Below are positions 49,513-59,992 of a DNA stretch of 64,000 bases, piece by piece (within the stretch, counting starts at the first letter, position 1; the number at the start of each line of letters is the position of its first letter). This DNA is from Rotaria socialis (lineage: Eukaryota > Rotifera > Eurotatoria > Philodinida > Philodinidae): NCBI GenBank assembly GCA_905331475.1, contig CAJNYU010003513.1:1-64000 (forward strand). Direction: 5' to 3'. Both the position numbers and the translations under genes were made by a program. Below the pieces are notes generated by a model. That model saw only the letters and a list, made by a program, of their open reading frames with translations. It had not been told where the DNA came from and did not search any database.

Positions 49513-50580
49513 TACCCACACCCAATAATGTTTCATTTGTTCTTGTAAATTTGTTTCCACATGTGTCTGAATTTGCTCTCGCCGTCTTAAATAATCTTTG
49601 TTCTATGACATCGGATCTTATATCAATCATGCATGATATATCAACTATTGATTTTTCTGGGTGGACTACAGAGTCAATTTGTATTTTTACCACTGCACAA
49701 TTCATATCTTTGATAAAAACAAAATCAGAAGGTTGTAAAATTTTCCTTTTTGATGAAAGCAATCATAAAACTAATAGTGATCAACAACGATTCGTAAATA
49801 TTGGCGAATTAACATGTTGATTAGCTGATGAAATCATTCAAAATTATCGTCGCATATCTGATGAATATATTAAAAATAATAATTCGACTAAAGCAGACGA
49901 ACAAACGAAACAAATAAATCGCATTTATGCTAAATTAAGATAATTAAATGAGAGATTTTCAACGAGTACATCTATTTTGAAGAAAAACTTTGACAGTGTT
50001 GAAACACAATTAATTTGTTTAACATCAAATACAAAAAATGATGAAGAAGATGTGAAATGTTAAATATATTTATCGTTATGGCGAATCAAAAAATAAAGAT
50101 AACAAATTAATATCAAATCGAAATGATCTTCGTTATCGCTTAGCATCTGATCTGATGGATCAGTATGCAAAATTAGGCGAATAATATCGAACTAATAAAC
50201 AATCGAAGTTAGCTCGAAAAATGTTTGAGACAGCACGAAACGTGTGTATTTTTTATCAGAAAAGTTTTTTTTCGAACATAAAAACCTGTTTTCTATATCA
50301 TTTTTCTAGATGAGAACTACTGACGATATAAACTTTGATAGAAACTATTTACACCCAACCATTCGATTTTTATTACTTGATGATCTTACTACGAATCGAG
50401 TCAGTCCTACACCAGTTATAGCATTGCCAAATGCACTGCTAATGACATTTGTAGATGTGTACAATAATCTACTGCGATGCCAGCTGTATATAAGTAATGA
50501 AAATCGGAAAATGATAAAATTATGTATTTCCAACAGAAATATGATGGATTGGGATAATTTAAATAATGAAATACATTTTA
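49513..50580 (+). pseudogene. Decayed gene with in-frame stops, unknown family
   Basis: A coding-like frame reads FPHVSEFALAVLNNLCSM, FSGWTTESICIFTTAQ, GCKIFLFDESNHKTNSDQQ, LADEIIQNYRRISDEYIK and STSILKKNFDSVETQLICL. It is broken by TGA near 49818, TAA near 49940 and TAA near 50059. After a frame shift it continues as YRYGESKNKDNKLIS, then RYRLASDLMDQYAKLGE, a further TAA, and KLARKMFETARNV. A following segment (50310-50580) may be the last exon. I do not recognise the protein; the segment with two helical repeats looks cytoplasmic. The clear amino-acid pattern with several stops indicates a pseudogene rather than noise. Confidence 0.5.
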
Positions 50581-51290
50581 ATTAATATAAATTAAGTGTA
50601 TATTTTTTGTGATACATTTTATGATTATATACTCATACAAAAATGGAATGGATGTTATCAGGATACAATCCGTGATGTCTATTTACCAGATCAAGTTAAT
50701 CATAGGCTATTAAGACTTGGTAGCGATTATATATATATTCAATATTACCCGACTTCTAAGAAGATCGAGGATTGAGCAGAATATTCCGTGCTGATGCAAG
50801 ACGGTTCCTAGAAGTCTTAGAAGAATATTTTCAAAATCAAACGGATAATGAAGATGACGATGGTTAAAGTCAACATCAAAAATAGTTAAACGTCTCCTTT
50901 TCTGAGTAGATGTCTAATTCGAGTCCGAAAATAAATGGAAAAAACGCCACTCCCATGTTATTTTAGCAAAAAAAGCAAGTTTCTATCATAGAAACAAATA
51001 TTTGGGAACTTCTGATGCAAGAATGTTTCGATGAAAATATAGCATATACATGTGGTTGGTCAATGTTCTATAACTGTGAATGCTATATTTTATATTTTGA
51101 GTGAACGTCTTGAATATTGAAAAACTGCGTGTAATCAAGTGAATAAGAAAAATAAAACTTCTTTTTAATTAAAAATGAAAACATTTGTTTTTCTTCATAG
51201 GTTTGTTGCAAAGATTTATGGTGCTTAGCAAAAAGCTGCATGTTGTGGTAAACCAGAAAAAATGCAATTATTTATACTCCGGTCGAAGAA
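50581..51290. other. Gap, no gene recognised
   Basis: AT-rich with short fragments that may continue the decayed gene to the left; nothing supportable. Confidence 0.35.
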
Positions 51291-51510
51291 AACGATCAGT
51301 AAACGGTCGTATACAATACAAATACGGCCCGTTTTACGTGCCGTATTTCCCCGTATAACAGGGGCAGTAATACCACCGTATGTTCTATATAATACGATAA
51401 GATTACGCCGGCGTTACGGCTGATATACGGTGTCCGTGTATGGCCGTAATACTGCCTCTGTTAAAACGCCTTAATTCGGCTTAAAACGGCCGTTTTACGA
51501 CGGAAATTTG
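51291..51510. repeat. CpG-rich cluster with inverted CGGCCGTA-type motifs
   Basis: An island of CG dinucleotides in AT-rich DNA: repeated acggccgt, ccgtat and cggtcgtatac units. Inverted pairs include acaggggcagtaatac (51358-51373) with gtaatactgcctctgt (51447-51462). It shares cggtcgtatac and ggccgtaa with the MITE at 52420-52706, so it is probably a related or decayed copy. Ends not defined. Confidence 0.5.
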
Positions 51511-52082
51511 ATTTTCCTCTATTGCAGATTCATATATTTTAGGATGTCAGTGGGTGCAGTAGTGGGACTCGAACTTTTGCCACTCATAACTAGTTCGTCA
51601 ATTATTGTTTTTGATCTTTTTCTTTTTTAAATCACTCACGTGACTCCCATGGAGTGATAGTGTTAAAAAGCTTATCTGAAGGAAATACTGCAATATAATA
51701 TCTTGTATTCAAAGGATAATACTAATCGAAAGAAAACTTCGAAAAAATCTACATTGACGAGGAAGCCAGTGCTGATTTTGCAACCGTAGATTATTCGAGA
51801 TTTTTCTCAAAAATTCGGAAAAACTATCGGCTGCAATTGCCTTTATTTATGATTGTATGATGATATAGTCTGACGAGTAAGCATTCTAATAAATCGCGAC
51901 AAAATCTTCGATTTTTATTTCGGACGATGTTGAGAAAAAAATGAGAACATTTCTGCGTTTTAATTCACATGTTTATTTGTGCTTTTGTCCAAATCGAATG
52001 TAGAACAAAAGTGATAATTCGTTTACCTCGTAGTTTATTTAATGAAAATAAATGTGAAATGAAAACACTTCGAAAAGAGCAG

Positions 52083-52416
52083 TACTTATTTGATGATTCT
52101 AAGAACTTTTCCAATAGAAACAGGTTTGTTCATATGAAACAATGCAAATCGATCAAGTCGAGAATAATGCTTAAATTCTTCCATACAAATAACTTGTTCT
52201 GGTTGTGCTAATTCAAACTGAGCAATTGCAACTTGATCGTGGTCTATAAATCTTGGATTTTTTTCTAATTGTTGCACCTGTTTGAGGATCTATTAATCTC
52301 AAAATTGTTTTTAAATGAACTTGAGCAACAGCAGCATGAATATAAACAATAAATGAATATCCTTGAAAAATCTTCGATCGTTGTGTAATTATTGTCACCT
52401 GATTTTCAATATATAA
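52083..52416 (-). pseudogene. eRF3/HBS1-type translational GTPase, C-terminal domain relic
   Basis: The minus strand encodes YIENQVTIITQRSKIFQGY, then SFIVYIHAAVAQVHLKTIL, RLIDPQTGATIRKK, and after a one-base slip in a run of seven A (near 52278) NPRFIDHDQVAIAQFELAQ, EEFKHYSRLDRFALF and PVSIGKVLRIIK with a stop. This is the C-terminal beta-barrel (domain III) of eRF3/GSPT (HIHAAVEEV, RFVKQDQVCIA, IGKVLK in the human protein). The G domain is absent: coding homology stops at the MITE end at 52420. A truncated, frameshifted copy and therefore a pseudogene. Confidence 0.75.
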
Positions 52417-52419
52417 ATA

Positions 52420-52706
52420 CCCAGGTCGAGCATTACGGCTACCAGGAACGGTCGTATACGGCCGTAAACGTTAACGTATACTGTCGTTTCTCACCGTCAA
52501 CGGCCGTAACTTGACGTTTTGGTATGCACCGTATTACGGCCGTAATTAATCGTGTCGTCAACGGCTACTAGCGACCGTAATGTGGTCGGATATTTCCGTA
52601 TCCGATCGTTTATGGCACGATACAAAACGACCGTAATACGGTGCATACCAAACGGCCGTAAATTATGGTCAAACGACCGTGTACGACACAAGTTGATTGA
52701 CCTGGG
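52420..52706. mobile_element. 287-bp MITE with CGGCCGTA subterminal repeats
   Basis: Terminal inverted repeats cccaggtc and gacctggg, flanked on both sides by TA (52418-52419 and 52707-52708), a TA target-site duplication. The interior is unusually CpG-rich, with many acggccgtaa-like units, and holds a long internal hairpin: ttggtatgcaccgtattacgg (near 52517) pairs with ccgtaatacggtgcataccaa (near 52633). No ORF. It abuts the eRF3 relic, so it may have interrupted that gene or inserted after truncation. Confidence 0.75.
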
Positions 52707-52708
52707 TA

Positions 52709-54602
52709 TAGATTGCAATTATTTATTTATTTTACGCCTGATTCAAAGAGTCTGTTAGCGTCATAGATAGCGTTATAACTACCGTCTCCAATGAGAATTG
52801 TCATTATTATTATAGCGCAATAGACTTATCACGTGCATTATATATGTATCATCTTTTCATGTTTGTTTTTCTTCTTCTATTCTATTCTGTTTACATCACT
52901 ATTCTGCTCGTGTTGTGAAAATAAAATCGCTCAACACTTATCTACGTCATTGAACCATAATATAAAAGTACGTCCTTTTTAAACATACACCGTTTATAAA
53001 GACCTTACACGGCTGGTATAAATAGTGATGTGGAGACGCAATGGTGTGATCAGTATGAAATCTTTTTTTTTGTATTTTTACAGGCAATTATTTTTATAGA
53101 ACTTCTTTTCTTTAGGTAATCTGGTGAAGTTCAGTTTTTCCGTATATTACGTTGACTATAAGGTGATTTTCGCTGCTCAAATCGTGTGTGTTTTATTTTG
53201 GCTATTACTTTTGTTTTCACACGTTTCTGGTTATTGCAAATTACAAGAAATCTACTGATATATGTCGTCACGTGCTAAAAGACCAACATTACGTGATTTT
53301 TTTATTGGTTCATGCACAAATACGAACCCGTCTGTGTACAGACAGCGAAAGATTCGATCCATGTGATCAATTAGTACAATAAACACACTGAAGTGTGGGG
53401 ACTTGCTTCTTCCACAGTTAGCTAACATCCCTAGAATCACTCCTGGTTTTAGGTGAAAACTCTGCAGCCATTGGAAGCTGGGTATGTGATACCTATTTTG
53501 ACCTTACTTCTTAGGGCTATCAGTGAATGTGATTAGGATCGATTTGACTGTGTACACGGAGACGTTTTTTGGTCGCGACACTTAAATAAAGGTGTGTGTA
53601 ATGTGACAGAAGTCAAAGTGTGGATTTTGACAACATGTAGCAGTTATCCTTTACTAATCAGTTTCCTTATTCTGTTAGACGAATCTCTGGAGTGTTGTTG
53701 TTGGTTACACAAAGTTTTACTGATTGATAGGTTCTGGCCTCGCTTAGTCGTCGACCAACCACAGTTAAAAATTTGCACTTTCTGAAACGCCATCCAGCGA
53801 TGCCTCAATGCGAATTATGAAATTTATATTTGTGACAAATTTTAAACTTTTGCTTTTTTGCTGCAATTAACATGGGTGCAGTCGTTTTTTTACTGACACT
53901 CGAAGTGGTAATGATTACTTCATTCTCCATTTATAATCGAATTCGAATTAGGCAACTCATGCTTTTTCTATAGAATTAAATCCAAACTTAATAAATATAA
54001 CTAAGTATTAGCAGAAGAATTAGTCCATTTTCGTCGACTCCAATTTCACCAAAAAGTGCCCAATAAAATATGATCGAATCTAAATATCGAATTTCATTCT
54101 AAATATTTAGTTTATTAGCGAATTGATAAATGTTAGAAATTGTTAAGGGCAATAACTTAAGTAAACATGTACAAATAACAACATTGAATAAAATTAATCC
54201 AATAACTACACAATATGCGATATTTCGATGATTTATGTCATCATGTTTTAGATTTGTTAGGAATATGTTGATTACACGAAGAACATGAAGAAGAGAAAGA
54301 AAAGCGAAAATTAAAAATATTGCCGTCAATAGAGATCATTCTATTACCGTTGACTGTTTAGCTAGTTTCCATTGTTGTTTTGCCCTGAACATTCGAGTGA
54401 ATATCCTCTCTTTATAATTTTTTTCCTGAGTTATTATATTTGCCGGGATGTGGGAAAGCGAAGATCCACATCCACTCACACTCACATTCTTATGTAAACG
54501 TATAACAGATGTTTCATAAATAATTGAAATTTGGTGGAGTGATGGGGGTGAGGTGTGGGCGACTCTCACCGAAAGGCACTTTCAGACACCCACACCCTGT
54601 GA
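52709..54602. other. Gap between MITE and duplication copy 2
   Basis: No gene accepted. A 76-codon hydrophobic minus-strand ORF at 54099-54329 has two possible membrane segments but no homology I recognise. The right end (54540-54602) is rich in gggtgaggtgtggg and acacccacaccc, reaching the duplication border. Confidence 0.4.
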
Positions 54603-54619
54603 AATTCATTGTTTTGTGA

Positions 54620-54852
54620 TTACAAATCTAAAGGCATACAAACGATGGAACAAGTTACAGCAATCACGATTTCGTCATGTACAACTCATTGACTTCGATC
54701 CTGTGAAACAAACATCACAACTTGTCTATCCTGAAGTAAGAGTATTAAATATTGGCCGTTGCTCATTCAGACATAAGGCAATAGTGTATCAACTCAGTGA
54801 AGAATATATCCAGCAGTTTATCAATACTCTATCAGCAGGAAACAAAAGTTAA
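54620..54852 (+). CDS. Conserved short ORF of the duplicated cassette, copy 2
   Basis: Homolog of 37218-37454 with ~5 amino-acid differences in 76. The ATG of copy 1 is GTG here (54615-54617), so translation must start elsewhere or enter by splicing. The frame is open upstream to 54553 but that part lies outside the duplication and is C/A-rich. The loss of the start with retention of the reading frame favours this being an exon rather than a complete gene. Ends SAGNKS then TAA. Product function unknown. Confidence 0.4.
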
Positions 54853-55193
54853 TAGTTAACTATTTTGAATATAAAGACAGCCGATATTTAATGTATTCTG
54901 ATTTGTACTGTTGTCTATAAGTTTCTATTTAAATAAATTAAAGTGTGCAAGACTTGTTAAGTTGTTCTGGAAAATATATTTCTCCCTTGTTAATTGTGTG
55001 TATGTAGATCTTCTTGTCATCCATGCTCAACGCTGTAAGATTTCTCTGTCATCTGTAAAAATTTTGATACGATGTTCAGATCGACAAATCAATCCCGATT
55101 ATGACTTTAATATTTAAAAAAGATAAAGCTTCCATAAAAATACTGTACAGTTCATACAATGACAATTTTTGAAGAACAAGAATCAACTGAAAA

Positions 55194-56567
55194 CTATAGG
55201 AGCATTGCTAGTAATGTCCATATATCTGCGAGAAGATTTTCCCCGAAGCCTTCATACGCCGGTGTAGTGCTACTGCTGGTGCTGCTGCTCGTGTTACTAT
55301 TGATTTTGGTGTAGCCTATGTAGTCTAAAATGGCAGTTTGAAGTTGTTTACGTGTATTCAGTAAGCCAACTGTAGGAAATGGGAAACCAGTTAAATTTCG
55401 AAAATATGTCTGATAAAATCTATTATTGACTAAGAGTGGATCGTCGTAGGCACTCTTGGACATCGGAAGCAAGTAACGAGGAATGCTACCTGGTTTGTCA
55501 CCACTACCAACTACGACTGCTTGCATTCGAGGTGTGCCCATGAATTCAGTAAATAAACGAGATGCATTCAACACATCATCAGACATGTTTCTTCGAAAGA
55601 CAAATGCATCAGTAAAAAACAGAGGTTGATTATGAGCAGTACCTATCGGTAGAGGTATCAATTTTATATTGTCATAATCGTCCAAGTTGCCATCTTTTAG
55701 AATACTAAAGAGTTGTTCCGAAAAGCCAAACATCGCTGCAGTTTTATTTTCTTTGAATAAAACGGTTGGCATATTCGAATCTTTTTTAAATGTTCCATCG
55801 AGACAATGATTTTCTCCTCGCGAACGATTGCATAGTCCAGTTAATTTGAGCATATTTTTGAAAGAGCTTTTCGTGTATCCATGCACAGCATTTGCAGCTG
55901 CTTCAGCTGAAGATTTACTGCTCTCTTGATAGCTATTAATCCACAAAAGCGGTAAATCCCAGCTTGAATCCATGTTTCCTATCAGCCGATAATCTTCGGA
56001 GGGTACGTCACCCAGAGCTGCTATAAGTTGATCAATTGTGCTCGCGGCAGCTATTCGTTCGCCACGAGTAAAGAGAAAATATGTGCACATCAGATGTGGA
56101 AAACCATATACAGCATTATTGATATGTACTGCCATGTTAGCAGCGATATGCCAATCAGCCTGGCTAGTTGAATTAATAAATTGTGGAGCTACGAGACCAA
56201 TATTAACAAGATCACCTAGAATTAAAGTATCGATTTCGACAATATCATATCCAGTTCCATCAGCCATGAGCCATTTAGAAAGTAAATCTAGATCGTAGAA
56301 ACTATCATTAATGCTAAGTGGACGCAGTTGAAGGGCAATATCAGGATACACTTTATTAAACTCATCTGTAATGAATTGAAGTAGACCTGTATTGTTGTCA
56401 CCACTTGGGTCAGGCAGAGATGGATATAGAGCTACTTTAAGTGCAATCTTGTTCATTGTGCTTGTGTCTTTACTTGATATCGTATTTAAGGACGATTCCG
56501 ACACAAACACATTGATTTGAAACACAAAAAGAATCAGCCATATAGAAATAACTTCTCTGACGTGCAT
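55194..56567 (-). CDS. Thiaminase I-like secreted enzyme, copy 2
   Basis: A single 457-codon exon, the same length as copy 1 and about 86% identical by my manual count (~60 differences). Signal peptide, catalytic Cys161 (PHLMCTYFLFTRG), Glu284 (FGFSEQLFSIL), PLFFTDAFVF and GSIPRYLLPM are all kept, so the copy looks functional. Differences are concentrated at residues ~140-300 (substrate-lobe region), while the first ~40 residues and the segment 300-430 are nearly identical. The C-terminal tail is again Ser/Thr-rich and ends hydrophobic (LLADIWTLLAMLL). Confidence 0.82.
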   Translation of the reverse strand: MHVREVISIWLILFVFQINVFVSESSLNTISSKDTSTMNKIALKVALYPSLPDPSGDNNTGLLQFITDEFNKVYPDIALQLRPLSINDSFYDLDLLSKWLMADGTGYDIVEIDTLILGDLVNIGLVAPQFINSTSQADWHIAANMAVHINNAVYGFPHLMCTYFLFTRGERIAAASTIDQLIAALGDVPSEDYRLIGNMDSSWDLPLLWINSYQESSKSSAEAAANAVHGYTKSSFKNMLKLTGLCNRSRGENHCLDGTFKKDSNMPTVLFKENKTAAMFGFSEQLFSILKDGNLDDYDNIKLIPLPIGTAHNQPLFFTDAFVFRRNMSDDVLNASRLFTEFMGTPRMQAVVVGSGDKPGSIPRYLLPMSKSAYDDPLLVNNRFYQTYFRNLTGFPFPTVGLLNTRKQLQTAILDYIGYTKINSNTSSSTSSSTTPAYEGFGENLLADIWTLLAMLL

Positions 56568-57197
56568 TATTAAGTATTAGAAGAGAAAATAAGGTATGAA
56601 GAGAACAAAAATTATAAAAGGCTTGTGACTCGTTATCAAAAACAAATACGAGAGCTTACTGTCACATGAGTGAGACTGATACAAAAATTAAAAAACACGC
56701 CTACAATAATACGATATGTTAAAGTACTTGAAGCAATCTGTGGAAATTACAAAAAGTGTTCTCGTAACTGATTGTATGTGCATGGTTCTTGTGTTGCCGA
56801 GAATTTTAATGATAAATAGACCACACCTGTTCTGGTCTCGATTTATTTTACTGAATTAGTTACACAAGACAATAATACTATTCAACTTTATCACTTTAAC
56901 GTAAGAGAGCATTACGAAGGTAATGTAGGATCACGAGTTTAAAACAATAAATTTAATAACAACACGTTGCAATCTGGTAGAAATAAAAGTTTTATCAAGC
57001 ACGCTGTTCCTTTTGTTTTCACTTTTTTTTAATCTACTTCTCTATGCTCGAAATCATCAAAAAATCACAATAAACTTTGATAGGAAGAAAATAAAATATA
57101 TTTCTAATTTCACACGATTTCCATACGATCAGATTTTCTATAGACAACTATTGTAGTTAAAATTAACGCCGAAACCTTCCATAACATTATTCATTAC

Positions 57198-58527
57198 TCT
57201 CATCCATTTCTTTCAGTGGAAATGATAATTTTTCCCCCAGGTTATTTTGTATGCAGCATTACTGCTCGACTACTTTTTCTTTGCAAAAGACTAACAGTCA
57301 ATATCAATACGAAGTCATTAGAAATTGCCATCTTGAATTTTGTTTGTCTGGCTTACATCCATAGATGAATCAAGTTCTGAATGATGACGTCTCTATGATG
57401 AAAAAATAAACATCTATATACTTCAAAACAAATGTTTTCTTTTCTACAAAAACTGATATTTTGTAATAAGATAATTTTGTAAAACATTTTCCGCTGCATT
57501 TTCATCTATCTTTACAGGTTATCGTTAAAAATGGCTAATTGTCTTGAGTAACATTCTCAATTTCTATCAGATCAGTGGAGGAGAAGTATCCAATAATTTC
57601 TTGCTCAGATTTTTGCAGCTAGGTTACACTAAATTTAAACAGTTCATTTTTCTCAGTTCTCGTCAAGACAACAATTTATATCTGAGCAAGAAAATTTCCA
57701 TGTAAACTAAGGATTTACAAGACACCTGCATTCATTGCATTCAATTAGTATATAAAAGCTCCAGTCTCATTTTGAGTAGTTATCAGCAAGAATTTCTTCT
57801 CTTGTTACTTTACATACTGAAAAACAGTGTAATAGCTCATCTCGCTTGATAACTGATAAGATCTGAAAATTCATTGGTGTCTTAATTTTGATGCTGAACA
57901 TTTTGGTGATTCTAACGAGTGGCATAGCTTTCTTCATAGAGTGAAAGAAGAACATAATTTGGTTTGGTTTAGCTAATATTTGTAAATGAATAAATAATTT
58001 TATTTCAAAAATTGAAGTGTAAACTATAGTTTATTGCCTGTTCTATATCACTTTGAGTGCCCTCTCAATCCTTCTTTTTTATTCATAAACAATGATGATG
58101 CCTATTTTGCTTATACTACGAGTCAATGCAAAACGTTATTTAGTCTTATAGAAAAACAAAATCGATCTGCTAAATCATTTTTTTCGTATCCCTGACAATC
58201 ATACCTACTTATGCTTGACTATTATCTTTCGAACTAATCATAGCAAAGGTATTTTAACTAGTTTGACATGGTGATTTTCATACTTACTAACGTGACTTTC
58301 AATAGGTATTGAGAAATCATTGAAAATAAATCTTTCGCAAGCCCTTTTTCGAATTAAATATATGACAATCAACGAAGCCCAATGATGTTTTTTTTCGCTG
58401 TATTATTTATTTCAAACAAGCAATCAAACAAAAAGAAATCACTGACAGAAAAAAGAAAGAGATAAACAAAATCAAACTAACACATAAAGATAAAAAATAG
58501 AAATATATACACAAAAAAAGAGAAGGC
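57198..58527. other. Gap between duplication copy 2 and T-box gene
   Basis: AT-rich, no gene recognised. The right part (58380-58527) is probably 3' UTR of the T-box gene. Confidence 0.45.
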
Positions 58528-59960
58528 TTATTTCGTATGTGTTATTGATGGATAATGATAATAATTTTGTAAATGTTGCTGATTATGAAATAAATATCGT
58601 TGCAATGGATTTTGATGTAGCAATTGTGGTTTTTGATGATTATGAAATTGTGCCATATAAAATAAATAAAGATAATTTGGATCGATGGTAGGCGTGGGAA
58701 TTGGTATTGTTTCACTAATTGCAGGTTTTTCAGGTACTCGTTCAATTAAAGATTCAATATTTCGTAAATCATTTTTTACAATTGGACGAGTATGATTTGC
58801 TAAACAAACTCGTTTATTTGTCTCGTCATCTGCTGTCGATGGTGAACGAGATCTTTTCATTGATGGATGATCATGAGCATTTATCGGCGATATAATAGGA
58901 ATCGAACGATGGTGATTTGTGGTTGGTGAACATGTACTAGTCGATGTTGTCGATGATAGACTTGGTGTCCGTTTTATATGAATAGAATCATTCTCATAAT
59001 GATTATGCGATTCAATATCGACATAATCATCATTTTTATCCGAGGAATTTTCAATGGGATGATATGTTGGTATGAGAGGAATTTGAGGTTTTTCAAATAA
59101 AATTCTTGATGTTGATGTTGTATTCGAGGATAGATCGAAATTGAGTCGTCTAAATTTAATAACTCTATTAGTTGACAATATTCAAGTATAATTATAGTAT
59201 AAATGCTTTAAGATCAAACATTAAGATAAATAAAGAAGCAAACAACAAAAACGCAAAATTATTCATTTCATCTTAATGTACATATTCGTAACCAACGGAG
59301 ATATCAGTTAGTAATAAGCATGAAAATCTCGTTTAGAACATCCAGTGAGTTTTCAATCTAACATGTCTATTCAAATAAAATTTTCTTTTGTGTTCATGAA
59401 AGCCATCTGGTCTTACGATAAGAGAGAAAAGAAGAAGAAGAAAGTTTTGTATGTCTTATATTGCTCTCTATCCATTTGCATCCATTATCACACATTGAAA
59501 ATAAGTGATCACAGTCAGGTTTTTGTCACTAGATAAATGTATTTATATATATACAGTAAAATGGACGACAGATCAATCAGAAAGAGAGAGAGTGAGATCG
59601 CAAATTGAACGTGACACATCAGACATTCGCACGCACACGTTCAAATCACAACAAAATACATATATACACTTTTCTCTTTTTTGTATCAAATGATGATAAA
59701 CGACAAATGAAGGAAGCTACTTTATTTATCCAGATATGTGTGTCTGTGTGTGTGTATACGATAAAGTAATGTAAGTGAGTGCCCCGAGAAAAGAAAAAGT
59801 GATAGATCATCAAAAGAAGTATGATGAACACCCCACTTGAATCTTTCGGTTTTTTTTCGTATTTTTATTTCAAAAGATAATATAAATGAATAGAGACTAC
59901 CGATATTCGTTTTTTTTTTCTTCTTCTCTATTTGTGTTCATCGATATCTATTTGCATACG

Positions 59961-59992
<32 letters not shown>

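Larger units (their letters stand above)
54603..57197. repeat. Segmental duplication, copy 2 (thiaminase cassette)
   Basis: Same order and orientation as 37207-39780, with the short ORF (+) and thiaminase gene (-). A few small indels occur in non-coding parts, for example an extra tagttacacaagacaat-like insert near 56858. The left border follows acacccacaccctgtg directly. Confidence 0.9.

Noticed and set aside
51560..51600. tRNA/SINE-like box (gttcgagtccca on the minus strand)
   Set aside because: Only a B-box-like word is present; no paired stems, A box or element ends could be found.
53262..53365. Short ORF starting MSSRAKRPTLRDFFIG
   Set aside because: Only 34 codons and no splice continuation; possibly a transposon scrap but not supportable.
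54099..54329. 76-codon ORF with two hydrophobic segments, minus strand
   Set aside because: AT-rich hydrophobic translation with no motif and no neighbouring exon; coding status undecided.
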